From Pseudomonas benzenivorans (GTDB lineage Bacteria; Pseudomonadota; Gammaproteobacteria; Pseudomonadales; Pseudomonadaceae), in assembly GCF_033547155.1 (NCBI RefSeq), contig NZ_CP137892.1:124001-188000 (forward strand): 64,000 bases of DNA. The letters are read 5' to 3'. The position numbers were made by a program, and so were the translations under genes. Position 1 is the first letter of the stretch; every line of letters starts with the position of its first letter. The notes under the pieces were generated by a model that was not told the origin of the DNA, searched no databases, and worked only from the letters and a program-made list of their open reading frames with translations. Shown one piece after another: positions 24,550-33,866 of this stretch.

Positions 24550-25701
24550 ATGATGAGCGCACCCCTGGTGATCGTCGGCACCGGCCTGGCCGGTTACAAC
24601 CTGGCCCGCGAGTTCCGCAAGCTGGACAGCACCACGCCGCTGTTGCTGATCAGCGCCGACGATGGTCGTTCCTACTCCAAACCGATGCTCTCCACCGGTT
24701 TCGGCAAGCACAAGGACGCCGACGGCCTGAGCATGGCCGAGCCCGGCGCCATGGCCGAACAGCTGGGCGCGGAGATCCGCACCCATACCCGCATCACCGC
24801 CATCGACCCGGCGCACAAGCGCCTGTGGATCGGCGAGGAAGCCGTGCCCTACCGCGACCTGGTGCTGGCCTGGGGCGCAGAGGTGATCCGTGTGCCGGTG
24901 GCCGGCGACGCCGAGGATGCGATCTTCCCGATCAACGACCTGGAGGACTATGCGCGCTTTCGCGTCGCGGCGGCGGGGAAGCGGCGGGTGTTGCTGCTCG
25001 GCGCCGGGCTGATCGGTTGCGAATTCGCCAACGACCTCAGCCTCGGCGGCTACCAGGTCGAACTGGTCGCGCCCTGCGAGCAGGTGATGCCCGGCTTGCT
25101 GCACCCGGCCGCGGCGGCGGCGGTGCAGGCCGGGCTGGAGAGCCTCGGCGCGCGCTTCCACCTCGGGCCGACGCTGGCCAGCCTCGAGCACCAGGGCGAC
25201 GGCCTGCAGGCGCGGCTGTCCGACGGCAGCCAGATCGCCTGCGACCTGGTGATCTCCGCCGTCGGTCTGCGTCCGCGCACCGAGCTGGCCGCATCCGCCG
25301 GCCTGGTGGTCAGGCGCGGGGTGGTAGTCGATCGCCAGCTGCGCACTTCTCATGCCCATGTCTACGCCCTGGGCGATTGCGCCGAGGTCGAGGGCCTCAA
25401 CCTGCTCTACGTGATGCCGTTGATGAGCTGCGCCCGCGCCCTGGCCAAGACCCTGGCCGGCACGCCGACCCGGGTGAGCTACGGTCCCATGCCGGTCACC
25501 GTGAAGACCCCGGTGTGCCCACTGGTGGTATCGCCGCCACCACCGGGCCTGCAGGGCGAGTGGACGGTGGCTGGGGGCGGCGGTGACATCAAGGCCCTGT
25601 GCCACGACGCCGCCGGCAACCTGCTCGGCTATGCCCTGACCGGCGCGGCGGTGCAGGAGAAGCTGGCATTGAACAAGCAGCTGCCGCCGCTGCTGGCATG
25701 A
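24550..25701 (+). CDS. rubB: Rubredoxin-NAD(+) reductase
   Basis: A 383-residue FAD/NAD(P)H enzyme that reduces rubredoxin. It has an FAD-binding N terminus ('[19 protein letters not shown]'), the NAD-binding '[20 protein letters not shown]' (near residue 148), and the second FAD motif '[16 protein letters not shown]' type region '[16 protein letters not shown]'. It follows the tandem rubredoxin genes, forming the electron chain NADH to RubB to rubredoxin. In P. aeruginosa this chain serves alkane hydroxylases encoded elsewhere. Length is typical. Confidence 0.93.
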   Translation: MMSAPLVIVGTGLAGYNLAREFRKLDSTTPLLLISADDGRSYSKPMLSTGFGKHKDADGLSMAEPGAMAEQLGAEIRTHTRITAIDPAHKRLWIGEEAVPYRDLVLAWGAEVIRVPVAGDAEDAIFPINDLEDYARFRVAAAGKRRVLLLGAGLIGCEFANDLSLGGYQVELVAPCEQVMPGLLHPAAAAAVQAGLESLGARFHLGPTLASLEHQGDGLQARLSDGSQIACDLVISAVGLRPRTELAASAGLVVRRGVVVDRQLRTSHAHVYALGDCAEVEGLNLLYVMPLMSCARALAKTLAGTPTRVSYGPMPVTVKTPVCPLVVSPPPPGLQGEWTVAGGGGDIKALCHDAAGNLLGYALTGAAVQEKLALNKQLPPLLA

Positions 25702-25887
25702 ATGCCGGCCTTTCTGGCGTAAATACCCTGCTACGCTCCGCGCAAACCGCCGAGTGAGACTGGCGCGGGGCTTAATCACATGCCATTCTCCCAGGGTCTG
25801 CCGCAGCGCAGAGCCGTTGCGGCGCCTTGGGCGCTGACCTGGAAGGACAGCACGGACACAACAACAATAACCGTCTAAGAGGCATCT

Positions 25888-26160
25888 ATGCGTAAACCGG
25901 AACTCGCCGCCGCCATCGCCGAAAAGGCCGATCTCACCAAGGATCAGGCCAGTCGTGTACTCAACGCCGTGCTCGAAGAAATCACCGGCGCACTGAACCG
26001 CAAGGACAGTGTGACCCTGGTCGGTTTCGGCACCTTCGTGCAACGCCACCGGGGTGCTCGAACCGGCAAGAACCCGCAGACCGGTCAGCCGGTCAAGATC
26101 AAGGCCAGCAACACCGTCGCCTTCAAACCGGGCAAGTCCCTGAAAGACGCGGTCAACTGA
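25888..26160 (+). CDS. hupA: HU-type DNA-binding protein
   Basis: A 90-residue nucleoid protein that bends DNA as a dimer. The N-terminal helices 'MRKPELAAAIAEKADLTKDQ' and the signature arm 'GFGTFVQRHRGARTGKNPQT' with 'VKIKASNTVAFKPGKSLKDA' are those of HU. The gap upstream (187 bp) must hold its promoter. A clear AGAGG lies before the ATG. It is monocistronic in appearance. Confidence 0.95.
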   Translation: MRKPELAAAIAEKADLTKDQASRVLNAVLEEITGALNRKDSVTLVGFGTFVQRHRGARTGKNPQTGQPVKIKASNTVAFKPGKSLKDAVN

Positions 26161-26307
26161 GCCGTGCCAGCCCGGGGCCGTAGGGCTCCGGGCTTCCCTC
26201 GCCACCTCCCGAGCCGGTGGCCATTGCCAGGCTTTGGTTTGGCTGTAGTCCCTCGCACAACCCGCTACAATGCGCCGCCATTTCCGTTACCCGTCGAGAT
26301 CGTGCGC

Positions 26308-26700
26308 ATGAAATTCCGCTTGCTTCTGTGGTTGCTGGGCCGCCTGATGGCCAAGGCCAGCCGCAATAACCCCGCTTTCCAGCAACAGCTGGCCGGTCGC
26401 GATATGCAGTTCCAGCTGCATACCCTGGACGGCAAGATCGCCCGCCATTTCATCGTCAAGGACCAGCGCATCAGCAGCAAGCGCGGTCCGGCCCGCGAGC
26501 CGGCCTTCGCCCTGGGCTTCAAGGACGGCGCCTACGGTTTCGCCACCATGAACGCGAAGAACAAGCAGCTGGCCTTCATGCAGGGCATCCAGAGCAAGGA
26601 CATCCAGATCCATGGCAACCCGGCGTTGGTGCTGTGGTTCCAGGGGCTGACCAAGCATCTGGCGCCGAAGAAGCGCGACAGCGAGAAGAAGGCCGCCTGA
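26308..26700 (+). CDS. Small SCP2-like protein
   Basis: A 130-residue protein conserved at this position in Pseudomonas. After an N-terminal amphipathic or membrane-associated stretch ('MKFRLLLWLLGRLMAKA') comes a beta-rich domain: 'MQFQLHTLDGKIARHFIVKD', 'EPAFALGFKDGAYGFATMNA', 'IQIHGNPALVLWFQGL'. This order resembles SCP2 (sterol-carrier-like) folds that bind lipids. It has a Lys-rich tail. The ATG at 26308 follows a natural break, since codons before it are not protein-like. The function is unknown; lipid or acyl-CoA binding is only a guess. Confidence 0.7.
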   Translation: MKFRLLLWLLGRLMAKASRNNPAFQQQLAGRDMQFQLHTLDGKIARHFIVKDQRISSKRGPAREPAFALGFKDGAYGFATMNAKNKQLAFMQGIQSKDIQIHGNPALVLWFQGLTKHLAPKKRDSEKKAA

Positions 26701-26778
26701 CCCCTGCAGGGGCGGCGGCGCTGGCCGCCGCCCGAGGCATTCGCTAGGCTGGCTGGAGTCCCTGATGGAGGCCTGCCC

Positions 26779-27512
26779 ATGCCTGTGCTCATCGCTGTCC
26801 TGCTGCTGGCCGTCGGTATGGCGCAGGCCGCGCCGGCCAAGGCCGAGGCCTTCGCGCCGCTGTTCGAACTGGCGGGAATTCGCCTGCTCTGCGAGCAGAG
26901 CGAACCCTTCTGCGCCGTGGCCTGAGCGCCCAGCAGCAGGCGCAGTTGGGCCAGGTCTTCGCCGCCGAGGGGCTGTGTCGGGACTTGGCCGAGCAACTGG
27001 CCGGCCGTTTCGAGCCACGGCAACTCAGGCAGGCCCGGCGGTTGCTCGAGAGCCCCCTGGCCCGGCGCTTCACTGCGGCCGAGCGGTCGGTCGGCGAGGA
27101 CGGCGGCACGGCCCTGGCGGACTACCGTCGACAACTCGCCGCCCGTGCGCCGCTGCCGAGCCGGCTGGCCCTGGTCCGGCGCCTGGATGCCGCCGCACGC
27201 ACCACCGCCCTGTCCGCCCTGCTGCGCTACGAGGTGGGCAAGACCCAGGCGTTGCTGGCGCTCAGGGCGCGCGGCGAGACCCTCGGTGAGCAGGCCCTGA
27301 GCCGTCAGACCAGCGTCCAGGCCGAGGCCCTGCGCCAGTCCAGCGCGGCGGCGGTGGAGCCCTTCATGCTCTATGCCTACCGGCAGATTCCCAGCGAGCA
27401 GCTCGCCGAGTATGCCGCGCTGTACGAGCAGCCCGTCCTCAGTCGATTGCTGGAAGAAAGCGTGCAGGCCCTGCCGCGGCTGTTCGCCGCGCGCCGCGCC
27501 GCGCTTCGATAG
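26779..27512 (+). pseudogene. Exported hypothetical protein gene interrupted by a frameshift
   Basis: ATG 26779 starts a signal peptide ('MPVLIAVLLLAVGMAQAAPA') and about 48 residues end at TGA 26923-26925. From around 26910 a different frame continues with helical sequence ('RRGLSAQQQAQLGQVFAAEG') to a stop at 27512. Restoring one C in the run CCCTTCTGC near 26909 would join the parts into about 244 residues. The C-terminal part ('YAYRQIPSEQLAEYAALYEQ') resembles the DUF2059-type tail. It is either a true recent inactivation or a sequencing error. The function is unknown; the product is likely periplasmic. Confidence 0.7.
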
Positions 27513-27569
27513 CTGGCGGACGACGCAGGGGTCCCACGGGCCCCTCTGTCCTGGTCCGGCAGGCCGCGC

Positions 27570-28976
27570 TCAGTGCGGCGAATGGAACTGGGCGGCCAGT
27601 TCGCGCAGTGCCACCTCGGCGGCCAGCACCTTATCGACCGCCTCTTCGGCCTTCTCCCGGCTCAGGCCCAGGGCGTCGTACAGCTCCGGGTCGATTGCGC
27701 GTCGCGGTCCGTTGCCGATGCCGCGGTTGCGCAGCAGGCCGACGGCCAGGCACACCAGGTTCGGGTAGGCGGCATGGGGGCCGGCATACTCGGCGTCGTG
27801 CTGGAAGCGCAGGGCGCTGGCCAGTTCTTCCGGCATGTCCCAGAAACGCATCAGCCAGGCGCCGATCTGCTCGCGGCTGATGCCCAGCAGGTGCTGCTCG
27901 ATGTAGCTGGGCGACAGGTGCGGGTTCACTTCCAGGTGCCGACAGATCAGCGAGAAGTGCGGTGGGAAGACGTGGGCCAGCACCAGGTAGCCGAAGTTGT
28001 GCAGCAGCCCGGCGAGGTAGGTCAACCCGGCCTCCGGGCGCTGCGCCCGCGGCATGGCGCGGGTCAGGCCCTCGATCACCGCGGCCGTGTAGATCGCCTG
28101 CTGCCAGTAGGGTGTGGTTCGTTGCGGCTGGTCCTTGGGCAGGCTCAGGGTCTTGCCCAGGGCCAGGCCCAGGGCCAGGTTGATCACCAGATCGAAGCCC
28201 AGCACGCGGACGATGGCGTCCTCCACCGAGCGGATCTTGCCGGGGGCGGCGTAGTAGGGCGAGGCGGCCCAGCTGACCACCTGGGCGGCCAGCGCCGGGT
28301 CGGTCTCGACCACCCCGGTGATGTCGTCCACCGTGGCGTCCGGGTCGACCCGCAGCTTGATGATGCGCTGCGCGGTCTGGGGCAGCGGCGGAATCTCGAT
28401 GGTTTCTTCCAGGCGCTGCTGGATGCGCCGGGCGGTGAAGGCCTGCACCGCCTGGCTGATCTCGGCGCGGTCGTCGTCCGGGCGGTCGAGGTTCGGCCGG
28501 ATATTGCTCAGCGGCTCGCCGAAGCGCGCGGCGCTGGCCTTGCCCAGCAGTCCGCGGAAGGCTGCGCTGGCGATCTCCAGCAGCACCCCGGGCTGGCCCG
28601 AGGCGACATACAGGCTGGGCTCCTGCAGCAGGCGCTCGTCGTACAGGCAGGGCGAGCTGGTCAGCGGCGGCAGGCCGGGCAGTTCGCCGAGGGCATGCTT
28701 GCCGAGCATGCGCTCCAGACGCTCCGGCTTGACCGCGGCGAGCTGGCGCCCGGTCAGTTCGGCCAGGCGGCCCAGGTCGAGCAGTTGGCTCTGCGGGTAC
28801 AGCACCAGCAGGGCGCCGACGGCATCCTCCAGCAGCACCGCCTGCAGGCGCTGGGCGGCGGGCAGGTCGGCGCGCTCGTGGCAGGCGCGATAACTCAGGC
28901 CGAGCTTGTCGAGCAGCTGCTGGATCACGGCCGGCGGACGCGGGGTGGAGTCGGGGGCGAGGGCTGCTTCAGTCAT
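27570..28976 (-). CDS. YbaK-like domain fused to an HDOD domain
   Basis: A 468-residue cytoplasmic protein. Residues about 15-165 resemble YbaK/prolyl-tRNA editing domains ('VIQQLLDKLGLSYRACHERA' and 'QEPSLYVASGQPGVLLEIAS'). Residues about 215-420 form an HDOD domain ('IPPLPQTAQRIIKLRVDPDA', 'DPALAAQVVSWAASPYY', 'AGLLHNFGYLVLAHVFPPHF'). HDOD proteins are linked to signalling, often by binding RNA or nucleotides, and lack the catalytic HD pair. ATG 28976 (MTEAALAPD) is chosen because upstream codons look noncoding. It lies 93 bp after recG. The joint function is unknown; a role in stress signalling is inference. Confidence 0.85.
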   Translation of the reverse strand: MTEAALAPDSTPRPPAVIQQLLDKLGLSYRACHERADLPAAQRLQAVLLEDAVGALLVLYPQSQLLDLGRLAELTGRQLAAVKPERLERMLGKHALGELPGLPPLTSSPCLYDERLLQEPSLYVASGQPGVLLEIASAAFRGLLGKASAARFGEPLSNIRPNLDRPDDDRAEISQAVQAFTARRIQQRLEETIEIPPLPQTAQRIIKLRVDPDATVDDITGVVETDPALAAQVVSWAASPYYAAPGKIRSVEDAIVRVLGFDLVINLALGLALGKTLSLPKDQPQRTTPYWQQAIYTAAVIEGLTRAMPRAQRPEAGLTYLAGLLHNFGYLVLAHVFPPHFSLICRHLEVNPHLSPSYIEQHLLGISREQIGAWLMRFWDMPEELASALRFQHDAEYAGPHAAYPNLVCLAVGLLRNRGIGNGPRRAIDPELYDALGLSREKAEEAVDKVLAAEVALRELAAQFHSPH

Positions 28977-29069
28977 GAGGGAGTCCGGCGTAGGGAGGGC
29001 GAATGCCTCGAAGTATAAACAGCGGGTCGATGGCTGCACGGCAATATGACGGATGCCCTGCCCGCACGC

Positions 29070-31145
29070 TCACACCTGCCCATAGTGTTGGCCATGGCGC
29101 AGCCAGCGCTGCAACAGCGGGCTGACATGCTGCGGCCAGTGCGCCAGCAGGGCCTGGGCGGCGTCGCGCACGGCCGGCAGCAGGTCGGCGTCGCGCATCA
29201 GGTCGGCGACCTTGAACTGCAGCAGGCCGGTCTGGCGGGTGCCGAGCATCTCGCCGGGACCGCGCAGCTCCAGGTCCTTCTCGGCGATGACGAAGCCGTC
29301 GCAGGTCTCGCGCATGATCCCCAGGCGTTCGCGGCCCAGCTGCGACAGCGGCGGGTGGTAGAGCAGCACGCAGTGGCTGGCCGCGCTGCCACGGCCGACC
29401 CGGCCGCGCAGCTGGTGCAACTGGGCCAGGCCCAGGCGTTCGGGGTTCTCGATGATCATCAGGCTGGCGTTGGGCACGTCGACGCCGACCTCGATCACCG
29501 TGGTGGCGACCAGCAGCTGCAGCCGGCCCTGCTTGAACTCCTCCATCACCGCGGCCTTCTCTGCGGCCTTCATGCGCCCGTGGATCAGCCCGACGTGCAG
29601 GCCGCCGAGGGCCGCGGCGAGGTCCTCGTAGGTGGTCTCGGCGGCCTGGCAGGTGAGCTCCTCCGACTCCTCGATCAGGGTGCACACCCAGTAGGCCTGG
29701 CGCCCCTCGTTGCAGGCCGAGCGCACCCGTTCGATGACCTCCAGGCGGCGGCTGTCGGCGATCACCAGGGTGTTGACCGGGGTGCGCCCCGGCGGCAGTT
29801 CGTCGAGGATCGAGGTGTCCAGGTCGGCGTAGGCGCTCATGGCCAGGGTGCGCGGGATGGGGGTGGCGGTCATGATCAGCTGGTGCGGGCACAGCCGCCC
29901 GCCGACGCCCTTCTGCCGCAGCGCCAGGCGCTGCTGCACACCGAAGCGGTGCTGCTCGTCGATGATCACCAGCGCCAGGCTGCGAAACTGCACCTCGTCC
30001 TGGAACAGCGCATGGGTGCCGACCACCATGGGGGTGCCCGTGGCGATCTGCGCAAGCGCGCTGGCGCGAGCCTTGCCCTTGAGCTTGCCGGCCAGCCAGG
30101 CCACTTCGATGCCCAGTGGCTGCAGCCACTTGCTGAAGTTGAGGAAGTGCTGCTCGGCGAGGATCTCGGTGGGTGCCATCAGCGCCACCTGATAGCCGGC
30201 CTCCAGGGCCTGCAGGGCGGCGAGGGCGGCGACCACGGTCTTACCGGCGCCGACATCGCCCTGCACCAGGCGCAGCATGGGCTCGCCCTGGCTCAGATCG
30301 TAGGCGATCTCGGCGCCTACCCGCCGCTGCGCGCCGGTGGGCGGGAAGCCGAGGTTCTGCAGATACAGCGGCGGCAGACGCCTGGCCGGCGGCAGCGGCG
30401 GCGCTTGCTGGGCGCGCACTTGCTCGCGCAGGCGCTGCAGGGACAGCTGGTGCGTCAGCAGTTCCTCGAAGGCCAGGCGGTGCTGGGCCCAGTGGCGGCC
30501 CTCGGCCAGCTCCTCCAGGTCGGCGTCCGGCGGTGGTCGGTGCAGGTAGCGCAGCGCCTGGTCCAGGGGGGCGAGGCGGTAGTCGCGGGCCAACTCCTGG
30601 GGCAGCCAGTCGGGCAGGCTGTGGGGGCCGAGGCGCGCCAGGGCCTGCTCGCTTAAGGCTCGCAGGCGCTGCTGGGTCAGGCCTTCGGTGGTCGGGTAGA
30701 TGGGCGTCAGGCATTGCTCCACCGCGGCCTGCTCGCCGCCGCTCAGCGCGCGGTATTCCGGGTGGTAGATCTCCAGGCCGGAGGAGCCGGGGCGCACCTC
30801 GCCGTAGCAGCGCAGTTGGGTGCCGCGCTTGAGGCCCTCCTTCTGCGCCTGGCTGAAATGGTAGAAGCGCAGGGACAGGGTGCCGCTGCCGTCCTGCAGC
30901 CGTACCAGCAGGCTGCGGCGGCGGCCCATGACCACGTCGGCGCCGGCCACCACGCCCTCGACCACCGCGTCCTGGCCCGGGCGCAGGGCGCCGATCGGCA
31001 CGATGCGGGTGCGATCCTGGTAACGCAGCGGCAGGTGGAACAGCACGTCCTGCAGGGTCTCCAGGCCGACCTTGGCGAGCTTCTCGGCCAGGGCGGCACC
31101 GACGCCCTTGAGGGCGGTGACGGAAACCGCTGACAGTTCGCTCAT
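29070..31145 (-). CDS. recG: ATP-dependent DNA helicase RecG
   Basis: A 691-residue helicase that reverses stalled forks and processes Holliday junctions. It has an N-terminal wedge/OB domain ('GPGELEIYHPEY'-type region around residues 60-150). The helicase core follows: Walker A 'GDVGAGKTVVAALAAL', DExH box 'IIDEQHRFGVQQR', motif III 'TATPIPRTLAM', motif V 'TVIEVGVDVPNASLMI' and motif VI 'QLRGRVGRG'. The C-terminal part contains 'CDGFVIAEKDLELRGPGEML'. It begins 9 bp after oxyR, so the two form an operon, as known in P. aeruginosa. Length is normal. Confidence 0.97.
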   Translation of the reverse strand: MSELSAVSVTALKGVGAALAEKLAKVGLETLQDVLFHLPLRYQDRTRIVPIGALRPGQDAVVEGVVAGADVVMGRRRSLLVRLQDGSGTLSLRFYHFSQAQKEGLKRGTQLRCYGEVRPGSSGLEIYHPEYRALSGGEQAAVEQCLTPIYPTTEGLTQQRLRALSEQALARLGPHSLPDWLPQELARDYRLAPLDQALRYLHRPPPDADLEELAEGRHWAQHRLAFEELLTHQLSLQRLREQVRAQQAPPLPPARRLPPLYLQNLGFPPTGAQRRVGAEIAYDLSQGEPMLRLVQGDVGAGKTVVAALAALQALEAGYQVALMAPTEILAEQHFLNFSKWLQPLGIEVAWLAGKLKGKARASALAQIATGTPMVVGTHALFQDEVQFRSLALVIIDEQHRFGVQQRLALRQKGVGGRLCPHQLIMTATPIPRTLAMSAYADLDTSILDELPPGRTPVNTLVIADSRRLEVIERVRSACNEGRQAYWVCTLIEESEELTCQAAETTYEDLAAALGGLHVGLIHGRMKAAEKAAVMEEFKQGRLQLLVATTVIEVGVDVPNASLMIIENPERLGLAQLHQLRGRVGRGSAASHCVLLYHPPLSQLGRERLGIMRETCDGFVIAEKDLELRGPGEMLGTRQTGLLQFKVADLMRDADLLPAVRDAAQALLAHWPQHVSPLLQRWLRHGQHYGQV

Positions 31146-31154
31146 GGGGCGGTC

Positions 31155-32081
31155 CTAGGCGGTCTTGGCTTGCGGCTGGGCCACCGAGCACAGGCGGATC
31201 GAGTCGGCCAGCACCTCGATGGCGTTCGGCCGCGGGAAGCTGGCGCGCCAGGCGATGGCCACGGTGCGGAACGGCGCCGGGGCGCTCAGCGGGCGCACCT
31301 CGATCACCCCGGGGGCGTAGTGATGGCTGTCCACCGCGGAGAACGGCAGGATCGACACGCCGAGGCCGGAGGCGACCATGTGGCGGATGGTCTCCAGCGA
31401 ACTGGACTCCACCGTGGTGTGCTTGGCGTGTTCCTCGCCGCCCTTGCGCAGGGTCGGGCAGGCTTCCAGCACCTGATCGCGGAAGCAGTGGCCCTCGCCG
31501 AGCAGCAGCAGGCTCTTGTCGTTGAGCAGCTTGCTGTCGATGCTCTTCATCTCGGCCCAGGGGTGGCCGGCCGGCATCAGCGCGTAGAAGGGCTCGTCGT
31601 ACAGCGCCTTGGTCAGCACGTCGGCTTCCTGGAACGGCAGGGCGATGATGATGGCGTCCAGCTCGCCGGTGCGCAGCTTGTCGCGCAGCACGTGGGTGAA
31701 GTTCTCCTCGATATACAGCGGCATCTGCGGGGCGACCCGGTGCAGCTGGGGGATCAGGTGGGGGAACAGGTAGGGGCCGACCGTGTAGATGGCGCCGATC
31801 TTCAACGGCGCGGCCAGCTGGTTCTTGCCGGCCTGGGCCAGCTCGCGAATGCTCTGGGCCTGCTCCAGCACCTTCTGCGCCTGGGTGACGATGCCCTCGC
31901 CGACCGGGGTCAGGCGCACCGCACTCTTGCTGCGCTCGAAGATCAGCACGCCGAGCTCGTCCTCGAGCTTCTTCACCCCCACCGACAGGGTCGGCTGGCT
32001 GACATGGCAGCGTTCGGCGGCGCGGCCGAAATGCTGTTCCTGGGCGAGGGTGACGATATAGCGCAGTTCGGTGAGTGTCAT
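31155..32081 (-). CDS. oxyR: Hydrogen peroxide-sensing LysR regulator OxyR
   Basis: A 308-residue LysR-type activator of catalase and peroxidase genes. The N-terminal helix-turn-helix reads 'HFGRAAERCHVSQPTLSVGV'. The redox-active cysteines lie in 'LGEGHCFRDQVLEACP', nine residues apart as in OxyR Cys199/Cys208. ATG 32081 (MTLTELRYIV) gives the standard N terminus; an upstream in-frame start would add 14 unlike residues. It is followed 9 bp later by recG in one transcript. It is divergent from the epimerase gene across a 95-bp gap that presumably carries both promoters. Confidence 0.96.
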   Translation of the reverse strand: MTLTELRYIVTLAQEQHFGRAAERCHVSQPTLSVGVKKLEDELGVLIFERSKSAVRLTPVGEGIVTQAQKVLEQAQSIRELAQAGKNQLAAPLKIGAIYTVGPYLFPHLIPQLHRVAPQMPLYIEENFTHVLRDKLRTGELDAIIIALPFQEADVLTKALYDEPFYALMPAGHPWAEMKSIDSKLLNDKSLLLLGEGHCFRDQVLEACPTLRKGGEEHAKHTTVESSSLETIRHMVASGLGVSILPFSAVDSHHYAPGVIEVRPLSAPAPFRTVAIAWRASFPRPNAIEVLADSIRLCSVAQPQAKTA

Positions 32082-32176
32082 AGTGAATATCCATTGAATT
32101 GCGCCTAAGCATAGCCTTTGCATTGCGGCGAACCAACCGCGCTACACTGCCCTATCGGGAAATTGTGGAGGGGCGC

Positions 32177-33046
32177 ATGGGGCATTCGGCGAGGGTGTTG
32201 ATAGCGGGCTGTGGCGATGTCGGCAGCCGTCTGGGCCTGCGTCTGGCCGAAGCCGGTTGGCAGGTGTATGGCCTGCGCCGCTCGGCGCAGCAGTTACCCG
32301 CCCCGATCATCCCGGTGGCCGGTGACCTGCAGGCCGAGGGCTGTCCGCCGGCCTGGCCCGACGGCGAGCTGGACTACCTGGTGTATTGCGCGGCGGCCGA
32401 GCAGCGCGACGAGGCCGGTTACCGGGCCCTCTATGTCGAGGGGCTGCGCCGGGTGCTGGGCTGGCTGGCGCAACATGGGCAGCGGCCCAGACGGCTGTTG
32501 TTCGTCTCCAGTAGCGGGGTCTATGGTCAGCAGGACGGCGAATGGGTCGATGAAGAGTCGCCGGCCGAGGCCGCAGGGTTTTCCGGGCGGGTGCTGCGCG
32601 AGGCCGAACAACTGGCCCTGCACAGCGGCCTGTCGACCAGCCTGGTGCGCCTGGCCGGGCTCTACGGGCCGGGGCGGCGCTGGCTGCTGGAGCAGGTGCG
32701 CCAGGGCTACCGGGTGGCCAGCGAGCCGCCGCTGTACGCCAACCGCATCCACGTCGAGGATGCCGCGGGTCTGCTGGCATGCCTGCTGCTGGCCGATGCC
32801 CGCGGGGTGGCATTGGACGACTGCTATCTGGGGGTCGACGACGCGCCGGCGCCGCTGCATGAGGTGGTGGCCTGGCTGCGCGAGCAGCTGGGGGTCAGTC
32901 ACTGGTCGGCGCAGGAGACGCTGCGCCGTGCCGGTAGCAAGCGCTGCAGCAACGCCCGCGCCCGTGCCCTGGGCTGGGTGCCGCGGTATCCGAGCTATCG
33001 CGAAGGCTACGGGGCGATCCTGGCGGGGGCGCCGTTCGGGGCCTAG
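32177..33046 (+). CDS. NAD(P)-dependent epimerase/dehydratase-family protein (YeeZ-like SDR)
   Basis: A 289-residue Rossmann-fold protein. It has 'VLIAGCGDVGSRLGLRLAEA' (nucleotide-binding glycine motif), an internal 'LLFVSSSGVYGQQDGEWVDE' with the SDR Tyr, and 'SLVRLAGLYGPGRRWLLEQV' plus 'NRIHVEDAAGLLACLL', which are typical of extended SDRs. The atypical GxGxxG (GCGDVG) is shared with YeeZ-like proteins. Substrate unknown. ATG 32177 follows a GAGGGG ribosome site. It is transcribed away from oxyR and converges with a lipoprotein gene. Confidence 0.82.
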   Translation: MGHSARVLIAGCGDVGSRLGLRLAEAGWQVYGLRRSAQQLPAPIIPVAGDLQAEGCPPAWPDGELDYLVYCAAAEQRDEAGYRALYVEGLRRVLGWLAQHGQRPRRLLFVSSSGVYGQQDGEWVDEESPAEAAGFSGRVLREAEQLALHSGLSTSLVRLAGLYGPGRRWLLEQVRQGYRVASEPPLYANRIHVEDAAGLLACLLLADARGVALDDCYLGVDDAPAPLHEVVAWLREQLGVSHWSAQETLRRAGSKRCSNARARALGWVPRYPSYREGYGAILAGAPFGA

Positions 33047-33079
33047 GGCGGCAAGCGGCGCGGTCGTTGCCGCCGGATT

Positions 33080-33814
33080 CTAGTCGCGCTGCAGCAGCCA
33101 GCGTCGCGGCCCCTTGTGGTAGTCGGGCATCTCGTTGGCCTGGGCGCGGTTGAGTGCGGCGAAGATGCCCAGGCGCTCGCCGTCGCGCTCGAACAGCCAG
33201 GCCTGGCCCTGCTCGCCGAGCTGCAGCCACAGGCTGTCGGACTCGCCGCTCATGGCCGCGCAGTCGCCGGCCAGGCACAGCGCATAGCGCTCCGCGCCGG
33301 GCAGGCCCTCGACCCGGCCGTCGCTGTGGAACAGCACCAGGCCGCCTGCGCCGAGGCCCTCGGCGATGCGCCAGGTACCGCCCAGGTAGGCCTGGTAGAG
33401 GGCCCGCTCGAAGTGGCCGCCGGGCGGCACATGGGCAGCACCGGCGGCCGGCGCGCGGACGAAGCGCTGTTCCGGCCAGGTGCCGCTGGCCGCCTGCACC
33501 AGCTCGTCGCCGTCGAACGCGAGGAATTCCTGGTAATCGCCGTAGAAGTCGACCCGCAGGCGTGCCTCGGTTTCGGCCAGCAACTGGCCTTCGTCCTGTT
33601 CGTAACCGTTGCTGTAGCTGGCACGCCGGCGCTGCGAATCGAGCCGCCATTCCAGGTTGGGGCCGTAGGCCAGCAGGGCGTCGCGTAGCGGGCCGCCGCG
33701 GCTCGCGGCATCGATCGCCGCCTGGTTGATCCAGGTGCCGTCGGGGTCTTGGGGTTGACTGGCGCAGCCGGCGAGTAGGCACAAGCCGAGCAGGGCGAAG
33801 GAGGCGGGACGCAT
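33080..33814 (-). CDS. Predicted outer-membrane-type lipoprotein, function unknown
   Basis: A 244-residue protein with a lipoprotein signal ('MRPASFALLGLCLLAGCASQ', Cys17 in the LAGC lipobox, then Ala at +2, suggesting the outer membrane). The mature part is a beta-rich fold with 'GTWINQAAIDAASRGGPLRD', 'EFLAFDGDELVQAASGTWPE' and 'GTWRIAEGLGAGGLVLFHSD', two GTW-type strands that look like repeats of one motif. I do not recognise a family. It lies 52 bp downstream of ridA and may be in the same transcript. Confidence 0.7.
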   Translation of the reverse strand: MRPASFALLGLCLLAGCASQPQDPDGTWINQAAIDAASRGGPLRDALLAYGPNLEWRLDSQRRRASYSNGYEQDEGQLLAETEARLRVDFYGDYQEFLAFDGDELVQAASGTWPEQRFVRAPAAGAAHVPPGGHFERALYQAYLGGTWRIAEGLGAGGLVLFHSDGRVEGLPGAERYALCLAGDCAAMSGESDSLWLQLGEQGQAWLFERDGERLGIFAALNRAQANEMPDYHKGPRRWLLQRD

Positions 33815-33866
33815 GGGAGGGTCCTTGCACGGGGAGGGGGCGGGGCGTCATGCCCCGCCGCTGGAC

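Noticed and set aside
24352..26205. A 617-codon minus-strand frame across the rubredoxin reductase and hupA
   Set aside because: It crosses several well-supported plus-strand genes and intergenic DNA; no motif.
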